Positions 48,239-54,691 of a stretch of DNA of 54,691 nt are shown here, piece by piece; position 1 is the first letter of the stretch; each line of letters begins with the position of its first letter. Source of the stretch: AC-37 sp036386455 (GTDB lineage Bacteria; Actinomycetota; Thermoleophilia; Solirubrobacterales; Thermoleophilaceae). The notes beneath the pieces were generated by a model, which searched no databases, was not told where the DNA came from, and saw only the letters and a program-made list of their open reading frames with translations. The translations under genes were made by a program, and so were the position numbers. The stretch spans positions 1 through 54,691 of the forward strand of contig DASVVS010000112.1 of NCBI GenBank assembly GCA_036386455.1, given 5' to 3'.

Positions 48239-49663
48239 GTGACCCTTCGTGATCTGATCGGGGAGGGCGCCCCCGCGGTCGAGATCTCGGGCCTCGCCTA
48301 CTCGAGCGGGAGCGTCGCGCCCGGCTACCTGTTCTTCTGCGTGCCCGGCTTCAAGGCCGACGGCCACGCCTTCGCCCCGGACGCGGTCGAGCGCGGCGCC
48401 GCGGCGCTGGTGTGCGAGCGCCCGCTCGGGCTGGGCGTGCCGGAGGTCGTGGTCGACGACGTGCGGGCCGCCATGGGCCCGATCGCCGCCCGCTTCCACG
48501 GCGACCCCACCGCGACGCTGCGCGTGGCCGGCGTGACCGGCACCAACGGCAAGACCACCACGACCTACCTGATCCGCGCGATCCTCGAGGCGGCCGGCGA
48601 GCGCACCGGCCTGCTCGGCACCGTGACGTCGATCGTCGGCGGCCAGGAGGAGCCGGTCGAGCGCACCACGCCCGAGGCGATCGACCTCCAGGGCCTGTTC
48701 CGCCGGATGCTCGACTCCGGCGACACCGCGTGCGCGATGGAGGTCTCCTCGCACGCCCTCGAGCTCGGCCGGGCCGGCGGGATCCACTTCGCGAGCCGGG
48801 TCTTCACCAACCTCACCCAGGACCATCTCGACTTCCACCCGGACATGGAGGCCTACTTCCAGGCCAAGCGGCGGCTGTTCGAGGGTCCCGGCCCGGCGAT
48901 CGTGAACACCGACGACGAGTACGGCCGCCGCCTCGCCGGGGAGCTCCCGGACGCGACCACCTACGCGATCGACCGCGACGCCGCCTACCGCGCCCGCGAC
49001 GTGCGCTTCGACCCCGGCGGGTCCGAGTTCACCTGCGACACGCCCGACGGCGAGGTCCGCGTCACGACCCGCCTGCCGGGCCTCTTCAACGTCTCGAACG
49101 CCCTCGCGGCCGCGGCTGCCGCCCGCTCGCTCGGGGTCCCGCTCGACACGGTGGTGAGCGCGCTCGCCGAGGCCGGCCGCGTGCCGGGCCGTTTCGAGCC
49201 GGTCGACGAGGGGCAGCCGTTCACCGCGCTCGTGGACTACGCCCACACGCCCGACTCGCTCGAGAACGTGCTGCGCGCCGCGCGCCAGATCACCCGCGGG
49301 CGCCTGCACGTGGTGTTCGGGGCCGGCGGCGACCGCGACAGCGCCAAGCGCCCGCTGATGGGTCGCGCGGCGAGCGAGCTCGCCGACCGCGTGATCGTGA
49401 CCTCCGACAACCCGCGCAGCGAGGACCCCGAGTCGATCGTGGACCAGATCATGGCCGGGACCGGGTCCGGCGCCGAGCGCGAGGTAGACCGCCGCCGCGC
49501 GATCGAGCTGGCGGTGGCCGCGGCCGAGCCGGGCGACGTGGTGGTCGTGGCGGGCAAGGGCCACGAGCAGGGCCAGGAGTTCGAGGGCGGCCGCAAGGAG
49601 CCGTTCGACGACGTGACCGTCGTGCGCGAGGCGCTGCGCTCGGCTCAGGGGGCCCGCGCCTGA
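48239..49663 (+). CDS. murE: UDP-MurNAc-tripeptide ligase MurE (meso-DAP type)
   Basis: A 474-residue Mur ligase adding the third amino acid to the peptidoglycan stem peptide. The ATP loop GVTGTNGKTTTTYLI (about 100-114), LTQDHLDFHPDMEAY, DYAHTPDSLENVL and the DNPRSEDP motif are clear; the DNPR form is known to select meso-diaminopimelate over lysine, so the wall is probably DAP type. GTG 48239 is preceded by TACACT ten bases upstream. It overlaps mraY by one base. The usual murF after it is missing. Confidence 0.95.
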   Translation: MTLRDLIGEGAPAVEISGLAYSSGSVAPGYLFFCVPGFKADGHAFAPDAVERGAAALVCERPLGLGVPEVVVDDVRAAMGPIAARFHGDPTATLRVAGVTGTNGKTTTTYLIRAILEAAGERTGLLGTVTSIVGGQEEPVERTTPEAIDLQGLFRRMLDSGDTACAMEVSSHALELGRAGGIHFASRVFTNLTQDHLDFHPDMEAYFQAKRRLFEGPGPAIVNTDDEYGRRLAGELPDATTYAIDRDAAYRARDVRFDPGGSEFTCDTPDGEVRVTTRLPGLFNVSNALAAAAAARSLGVPLDTVVSALAEAGRVPGRFEPVDEGQPFTALVDYAHTPDSLENVLRAARQITRGRLHVVFGAGGDRDSAKRPLMGRAASELADRVIVTSDNPRSEDPESIVDQIMAGTGSGAEREVDRRRAIELAVAAAEPGDVVVVAGKGHEQGQEFEGGRKEPFDDVTVVREALRSAQGARA

Positions 49664-50643
49664 TGCAGCTCGGGGAGATCCTCATCGCGGGCCTCGCATC
49701 GATGCTGATCTGCATCTTCCTCGGCCCCAAGTTCATCGACTTCCTGCGTGCGCGCGAGTTCGGCCAGCACATCCGCGAGGAGGGTCCCGAGGGGCACAAG
49801 CACAAGGCCGGCACCCCCACGATGGGTGGGCTGATCCTCTTCCTGGCGGTCGCCGTCCCGTTCCTGATCCTGAGCGACTACGACGAGGCCAGCATGGCCG
49901 TCTTCGGCACCGCCGTCGCCTGCGCGTTCCTCGGCTTCCTCGACGACTGGACCAAGATCTCGCACAAGCGCTCGCTCGGGCTCTCGGCGCGCTGGAAGCT
50001 CGCGATCCAGGCGCTGATCGCGATCGTGCTCTGGTACGTCGCCACGCGCGGGGTCGGGCTGGACGACGAGCTGGTCACGCGCATCTTCGACACCGAGGTC
50101 GACCTCGGCTACTTCTATCCCGTCCTGATCTTCCTGGTGCTCGCGGGCGCGAGCAACGGGGTGAACCTGACCGACGGGCTCGACGGCCTGGCCGCCGGCT
50201 GCTGCGCGATCGTGATGCTCGCCTACACGGCGATGACGCTCTCGACCGGCGACGCCGACATCCAGAAGCTGTCGCTGCTGTGCGCGTGCCTCGTCGGCGC
50301 CTCGGTCGGGTTCCTGTGGTTCAACTCGTTCCCGGCGGCGATCTTCATGGGCGACACGGGCTCGCTCGGCCTGGGCGGCGCGATCGCGGCGATGGCGGTG
50401 ATGACGCAGACCGAGGTGCTGCTGCTCATCATCGGCGGCATCTTCGTGATCGAGGCGCTCTCGGTCCTGATCCAGGTCGTCTCGTTCCAGCGCTTCCGGC
50501 GGCGCGTGTTCCTGATGGCGCCGGTGCACCACCACTTCGAGCTGATGGCGTGGTCGGAGACCAAGATCATCCTGCGCTTCTGGATCGTGGCGGCGATCTG
50601 CTCCGCGATCGGCTTCACGCTGTACCAGCAGTCGATCTCGTGA
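49663..50643 (+). CDS. mraY: Phospho-MurNAc-pentapeptide transferase MraY
   Basis: A 326-residue membrane enzyme that makes lipid I from UDP-MurNAc-pentapeptide and undecaprenyl phosphate. About ten helices. HKHKAGTPTMGG, FLGFLDDWTKI (catalytic Asp pair), NGVNLTDGLDGLAAG, FMGDTGSLGLGG and the MAPVHHHFEL block are all MraY signatures. Overlaps murE (TGATG) and murD (GTGA), so translation is coupled along the cluster. Confidence 0.96.
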   Translation: MQLGEILIAGLASMLICIFLGPKFIDFLRAREFGQHIREEGPEGHKHKAGTPTMGGLILFLAVAVPFLILSDYDEASMAVFGTAVACAFLGFLDDWTKISHKRSLGLSARWKLAIQALIAIVLWYVATRGVGLDDELVTRIFDTEVDLGYFYPVLIFLVLAGASNGVNLTDGLDGLAAGCCAIVMLAYTAMTLSTGDADIQKLSLLCACLVGASVGFLWFNSFPAAIFMGDTGSLGLGGAIAAMAVMTQTEVLLLIIGGIFVIEALSVLIQVVSFQRFRRRVFLMAPVHHHFELMAWSETKIILRFWIVAAICSAIGFTLYQQSIS

Positions 50644-51899
50644 GACCGCCCCTTCCGGAGGGGCCGTACCTCGTCGTCGGGCTCGCACGGTCGGGGACGG
50701 CGGCGATGCGCGTGCTGGCGGACCGCGGGGAGGTGATCGGGGTGGACGCCGGGTCGCCGCCGGTGGATCTGCCGAACGTGCACCTGGAGAGCGACGGGCT
50801 CGACCTGCTCGACGGAGTGCGGACGGTCGTGAAGAGCCCGGGCGTGAGGCCGAGCGCGCCGGTGATCGCGGAGGCGCGGCGGCGCGGGCTCGAGGTGATG
50901 GGCGAGCTGGAGGCGGCCTGGCGCCTCATGCCCAACGACTTCGTCGCCGTCACCGGCACGAACGGGAAGACGACGACGGTCGAGCTGCTCGGCGAGATCC
51001 ACCGCGCGGCCGGGATCCCGGTGGAGGTCGCCGGCAACGTGGGCACGCCGCTGGCGAGCCTGGTGGGAGGAGACCCCGAGGCGGTGATCGTCTGCGAGGC
51101 CTCGAGCTTCCAGCTGGCCGACTCGCTCGCGTTCGCGCCCGGCGCCGCGGTCCTGCTCAACCTCGCGCCCGACCACCTGGACTGGCACGGGAGCGTCGAG
51201 GCGTACTACGAGGCGAAGCTCCGGATCTTCGCGAACCAGCGGCCGGGGGACGTGGCGGTCGTGCCGCCCGATCTGGAGGTGCCGGGGGAGGGGCGCCGGA
51301 TCGAGTTCGGCGAGCACGACCTCGAGGACGTCGAGCGGATCCGGCTGCGTGGCCCACACAACCGTGCGAACGCGATGGCGGCGGCGGCCGTGGCGGCGGC
51401 GCGCGGGATCGACCGCGACGCGATCCGCGAGGCGCTCCGCACCTTCCCGGGTGTGGCGCACCGGCTCGAGGAGGTGGCGGTGCGGGGCGGCGTGACCTAC
51501 GTGAACGACTCGAAGGCGACCAACGTGGCGTCGGCCGCGGTGGCGCTGCGCTCGTTCAGGCGCGGCGTGCACGCGATCCTCGGCGGCAGCCTCAAGGGCG
51601 AGAGCTTCGCCGCGCTGCGGGAGCCGGTGGCGGAGCGCTGCGCCGCGATCTACCTGATCGGCGAGGCCGCCGGCCAGCTCGAGGACGAGCTCGGCGGCGT
51701 GGTGCCGACCCACCGCAGCGGCGACCTCGATCGCGCGGTCGCGGAGGCGCGCGCGGCGGCGCGGGAGGGCGACACGATCCTGCTCTCGCCGGCGTGCGCC
51801 AGCTACGACCAGTACGAGAACTACGAGCAGCGCGGGGACCGGTTCCGCGAGCTGGCCGCGGGGGGAAGCGGCTCCGCCGGGGAGGGCGGCTCCGCGTGA
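50640..51899 (+). CDS. murD: UDP-MurNAc-L-alanine:D-glutamate ligase MurD
   Basis: A 419-residue Mur ligase adding D-glutamate. The N-terminal domain (YLVVGLARSGTAAMRVL) is short and Rossmann-like. VTGTNGKTTTVELL is the ATP loop, NLAPDHLDWHGS and GVAHRLEEVA the central blocks, NDSKATN and SPACASYDQYENYEQRGDRF the C-terminal substrate blocks. Start GTG 50640 overlaps mraY by GTGA. The C terminus ends in a Gly/Ser-rich tail. All catalytic residues look intact. Confidence 0.96.
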   Translation: MRPPLPEGPYLVVGLARSGTAAMRVLADRGEVIGVDAGSPPVDLPNVHLESDGLDLLDGVRTVVKSPGVRPSAPVIAEARRRGLEVMGELEAAWRLMPNDFVAVTGTNGKTTTVELLGEIHRAAGIPVEVAGNVGTPLASLVGGDPEAVIVCEASSFQLADSLAFAPGAAVLLNLAPDHLDWHGSVEAYYEAKLRIFANQRPGDVAVVPPDLEVPGEGRRIEFGEHDLEDVERIRLRGPHNRANAMAAAAVAAARGIDRDAIREALRTFPGVAHRLEEVAVRGGVTYVNDSKATNVASAAVALRSFRRGVHAILGGSLKGESFAALREPVAERCAAIYLIGEAAGQLEDELGGVVPTHRSGDLDRAVAEARAAAREGDTILLSPACASYDQYENYEQRGDRFRELAAGGSGSAGEGGSA

Positions 51900-51932
51900 G
51901 GAATTCCCGCGCGCGCGTCGAACGATCACCGG

Positions 51933-53186
51933 ATGGCCGCCCCATCCACGCGCGCGCGCAAGCGCGCGAAGCCGCCGCTCGAGTACTCGATCCTCTACAC
52001 GGCCACGCTCTGCCTGCTGGCGGCGGGCGCCGTGATGGTCTACTCGGCGTCCTCGGCGGAGTCGATCCAGTCGGGCGGCGACGCCGCCGGCTACCTCAAG
52101 CGCTACCTGCTGTTCGGGGCGCTCGGCCTGGTCGGCATGCACTTCATCTCGCGCGGCAGCCTCAAGATCGCGCGCAACGCCACGCCGCTGATCCTCGGCG
52201 CCGGCTTCGTGCTCACGATCGCCGTGATGATCCCCGGGGTGGGCGTGACCGTGAACGGCGCGACGCGCTGGCTCGGCGCCGGCCCGGTCCAGTTCCAGCC
52301 CTCGGAGCTGCTCAAGGTCGGCATCGTCCTGTTCGCGGCCGGCGTGCTGGCGGCGCGGCCCTCGCGCCTGAACTCGATCGGCAACATGTTCAAGCCGCTG
52401 CTGCTCGTGGTGGGCGCGGCGTGCCTGCTCCTGCTCAAGCAGCCGGACATGGGCACCGCGATGGTGATCTGCTTCGCGATGTTCGCGCTGCTCGTGGCGG
52501 CCGGCGCCCGGATGCGCCACCTCGGGACCATCGGCGGCTCGCTGGCCGCGCTGGCGCTGATGCTGGCGATCGTCGAGCCGTACCGCCGCGAGCGGCTGCT
52601 GTCGTTCCTCGACCCGTGGAGCGACGCGGGCGACACCGGCTTCCAGGCCGCGCAGGCGATGATCGCGATCGGCTCCGGCGGCCTGTTCGGCGTCGGGCTC
52701 GGGGAGTCGGTGCAGAAGATCCACTACCTGCCCGAGGCCCACACCGACATGATCCTGGCGATCGTGGGCGAGGAGCTCGGGCTGTTCGGGATCGCGGGCC
52801 TGGCCGCGCTCTACGGGCTGATCGCCTACGCGGGCTTCCGCACGGCCAAGCTGGCGAAGGACCGCTACGCGAAGCTGGTCGCCGCGGGGGTCACCTCGCT
52901 GATCCTGTGCCAGGCCGTCATCAACTTCTTCGCCGTCATGGGCATGGCGCCGCTCACCGGCGTGCCGCTGCCGTTCATCTCCTACGGCAGCTCGAACATG
53001 GTCGTGCTGCTCGGGGCGATGGGGCTGCTCCTGAACGTGGCCGCGACCGGCGGGCAGGCGAGCTCCGGCCTGCGCGTGGTGGAGGGCGGCCGTGACGGAC
53101 GGCGCGCCGCGGGTGGCGATAGCCGCAGGCGGGACGGCGGGTCACGTCGTGCCCGCCCTGGCGATCGCCGACGCGCTGCGGGATAG
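51933..53186 (+). CDS. ftsW: Septal peptidoglycan polymerase FtsW
   Basis: A 417-residue SEDS glycosyltransferase with about ten helices that polymerises septal glycan with FtsI. VNGATRWLGAGPVQFQPSE is the SEDS signature, KQPDMGTAMVI, the loop YRRERLLSFLDPW, GLGESVQKIHYLPEAHTDMI (with the catalytic acidic region) and PLPFISYGSSNMV follow. The basic tail after the last helix (about 380-417) overlaps the murG gene by 95 bases in another frame, so it may be longer than the functional protein needs. ATG 51933. Confidence 0.95.
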   Translation: MAAPSTRARKRAKPPLEYSILYTATLCLLAAGAVMVYSASSAESIQSGGDAAGYLKRYLLFGALGLVGMHFISRGSLKIARNATPLILGAGFVLTIAVMIPGVGVTVNGATRWLGAGPVQFQPSELLKVGIVLFAAGVLAARPSRLNSIGNMFKPLLLVVGAACLLLLKQPDMGTAMVICFAMFALLVAAGARMRHLGTIGGSLAALALMLAIVEPYRRERLLSFLDPWSDAGDTGFQAAQAMIAIGSGGLFGVGLGESVQKIHYLPEAHTDMILAIVGEELGLFGIAGLAALYGLIAYAGFRTAKLAKDRYAKLVAAGVTSLILCQAVINFFAVMGMAPLTGVPLPFISYGSSNMVVLLGAMGLLLNVAATGGQASSGLRVVEGGRDGRRAAGGDSRRRDGGSRRARPGDRRRAAG

Positions 53187-54201
53187 CGGCGCGCACGTCG
53201 AGTTCGTCGGCGGCGAGCGGGCCGAGGCCGAGCTCGTCCCGCAGGCCGGCTACCCGTTCCACCGGCTGGCGGTGGCCGGCCTCGACCGGCGCAACCCGCT
53301 GAAGGCCGCGCGCGCGGCCGGGCTCGCGGGCCTGGCGGTCGGACGCGCGCGGCGGCTGCTGCGCCGGATCGGCGCCGACGCGGTGATCGGCGGTGGCGGC
53401 TACGTCGCCGGTCCGGTGGGGCTGGCGGCCGTGACGCTCCGCATCCCGCTCGTGCTGACCGAGGCCGACAGCCACCTCGGCATCTCGAACCGGCTGCTCG
53501 CGCGCCACGCGCGGCGGGTGTTCCTGGCCTTCCCGCTCGAGGGACGCGAGGGCGAGCCCTACGAGGTGGTCGGGCGGCCGGTCCCGACCGGCACCGGCAG
53601 CGCCGATCCCGCGGCGGCGCGGCGCCGCTTCGGGCTCGCCGAGGACGGGCCGCCGTGCCTGCTCGTGTTCGGCGGCTCGATCGGCGCGCGCTCGCTCAAC
53701 GAGGCGGCGATCGAGGCGTTCGGCGCCGAGGCGCCGGTCCAGGTCCTCCACGCGAGCGGCCGCCGCGACCACGCCGGGCTGCGCGAGCGGCTCGACGCGC
53801 TCGGCTCGCCGCCGCACTACCGCCTGTTCGAGTACGTCACGCCGTTCGCGGACGCGCTGGCTGCCGCCGACCTGGCCGCGGCCCGCTCCGGCGGCTCGGT
53901 CTTCGAGCTGGCCGCGGCCGGCGTGCCGTCGATCCTCGTGCCGTACCCGCACGCGGCGGCCGACCACCAGGCCGGCAACGCCCGCTACATGGCCGAGGCC
54001 GGCGCGGCCGTGGTGGTCCCCGACGCCGAGATCGACGCGCCGCGGCTGCGGCGGGAGGTCGAGGCGCTGCTCGCCGACCCCGGGCGACTGCGCGCCATGT
54101 CCGCGTCCGCCCAGGCCGTCGCGAAGCCGGACGCGGCCGCCCGGATCGCCTCCGCGACGCTCGAAGCTGCTGCAAACCGCCAAAATCGGGGCCTCGCGTG
54201 A
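53092..54201 (+). CDS. murG: Lipid II synthase MurG
   Basis: A 369-residue GT-B glycosyltransferase that adds GlcNAc to lipid I. AAGGTAGHVVPALAIADAL is the acceptor glycine loop, GADAVIGGGGYVAGP the second, and ARSGGSVFELAAAGVPSILVPYPHAAADHQAGNA the UDP-GlcNAc-binding block. The stretch that is HEQN-xxGxxN in E. coli reads EADSHLGISN here, with the last Asn kept. GTG 53092 lies inside ftsW; a start about 20 bases later is possible. No ribosome binding site is visible. The 3' flank holds no murC. Confidence 0.93.
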   Translation: MTDGAPRVAIAAGGTAGHVVPALAIADALRDSGAHVEFVGGERAEAELVPQAGYPFHRLAVAGLDRRNPLKAARAAGLAGLAVGRARRLLRRIGADAVIGGGGYVAGPVGLAAVTLRIPLVLTEADSHLGISNRLLARHARRVFLAFPLEGREGEPYEVVGRPVPTGTGSADPAAARRRFGLAEDGPPCLLVFGGSIGARSLNEAAIEAFGAEAPVQVLHASGRRDHAGLRERLDALGSPPHYRLFEYVTPFADALAAADLAAARSGGSVFELAAAGVPSILVPYPHAAADHQAGNARYMAEAGAAVVVPDAEIDAPRLRREVEALLADPGRLRAMSASAQAVAKPDAAARIASATLEAAANRQNRGLA

Positions 54202-54254
54202 CGTTCGCCACGTAGGCGTGTTTTCCGACCGGGCGCCCGGGAACAATCGCCTCG

Positions 54255-54691
54255 ATGCGTGCGACCAGCGTGCATACCAGGGTGGACTACGCCGCCCCGG
54301 CCCACGAGGGCCTGGGCGTCGTGTCGCGCCAGGACGAGCCCTCGGGCGGGCGCGCCGGCGGCCCCGGGATCCAGGTGGACCTCGAGCCGGGACCGGAGGC
54401 GGCCGCGGAGGCGCGGGCGGCGCTCGGCGTACTCGACGGCCGGGTCGAGGCCGGCATGCTCGACGACATCCGCCTGCTGGTCAGCGAGCTGGTCACCAAC
54501 AGCGTGCGCCACTCCGGTGCCACGCGCGGCGCGAGCGTACGGCTCACCGTCGCGAGCCGCGGCCACAGCGTGCGGGTCGAGGTGATCGACGCCGGCCGCG
54601 GGTTCGAGCCGCGCCCGCGCACCAAGCCGCACGACGAGGCCGGCGGCTGGGGCCTCCACCTGGTCCAGCAGATCGCGAGCCGCTGGGGCGT
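54255..54691 (+). CDS. Anti-sigma-type ATP-binding protein (partial, runs off window)
   Basis: The frame is open to the window end, giving 145 residues so far. A variable N-terminal 40 residues are followed by a HATPase_c_2 domain of the RsbW/SpoIIAB type: N-box LLVSELVTNSVRHSGA, G1 box VEVIDAGRGFEPR and G2 box GGWGLHLVQQIASRWG. Such proteins are serine kinases or ATP-binding anti-sigma or anti-sigma-antagonist switches. ATG 54255 follows AACAAT seven bases upstream with no ribosome binding site. The remaining few residues and stop lie outside the window. Confidence 0.88.
   Translation, partial: MRATSVHTRVDYAAPAHEGLGVVSRQDEPSGGRAGGPGIQVDLEPGPEAAAEARAALGVLDGRVEAGMLDDIRLLVSELVTNSVRHSGATRGASVRLTVASRGHSVRVEVIDAGRGFEPRPRTKPHDEAGGWGLHLVQQIASRWG

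Overview
The window is very GC-rich, with overlapping GTGA/ATGA gene junctions, many GTG starts, a TadA-type pilus locus, meso-diaminopimelate-type MurE (DNPR motif) and a dcw cell-wall cluster led by mraZ. Together these point to a chromosomal segment of a high-GC actinobacterium. The exported repeat proteins, the form of MurG and the Rho-like protein make me favour the class Thermoleophilia (Solirubrobacter/Conexibacter type), but that placement is inference. No transposase, integrase, CRISPR array or phage gene was seen.

Layout. Bases 1-463 hold no convincing gene and are followed by a minus-strand tRNA-Glu. From 573 to 7470 there is a promoter, a cobalamin riboswitch and six tightly coupled genes: three exported DUF4430 (transcobalamin C-terminal-like) proteins, an EcfT membrane protein, a double EcfA ATPase, and an EcfS-like membrane protein fused to an extracellular prenyltransferase/terpene-cyclase-type alpha toroid. 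Animal B12 carriers (intrinsic factor, transcobalamin) are built from exactly these two folds, so this looks like a bacterial B12 capture-and-import machine and is the most interesting part of the window. Next come a flavin monooxygenase-like gene, a GMC oxidoreductase with a small partner, and an operon of nitroreductase, glpD, a divergent folP and a degenerate Rho-like gene (11932-16284).

Bases 16294-22801 are regulatory and accessory: an ArsR-like regulator, an ECF sigma factor, a methyltransferase with an in-frame repeat, an MFS exporter, and a two-component system coupled to a CpaB pilus protein. Then follow a multidomain peptidoglycan hydrolase, a GGDEF-EAL protein, a uvdE operon, rpiA, and a 2176-residue exported protein made of fifteen repeats. 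After a decarboxylase-family gene and a CorA-like gene come tadA-tadB-tadC and azlC-azlD.

From 44224 to 54201 lies the division and cell-wall cluster mraZ-rsmH-ftsL-ftsI-murE-mraY-murD-ftsW-murG. It has a clear sigma-70 promoter embedded in an MraZ box and a long leader hairpin. murF is absent from its usual place and murC does not follow murG. The window ends inside an anti-sigma-type ATP-binding protein. Many genes have a TAnnnT-like hexamer only 6-10 bases before the start and no ribosome binding site, suggesting widespread leaderless mRNAs.
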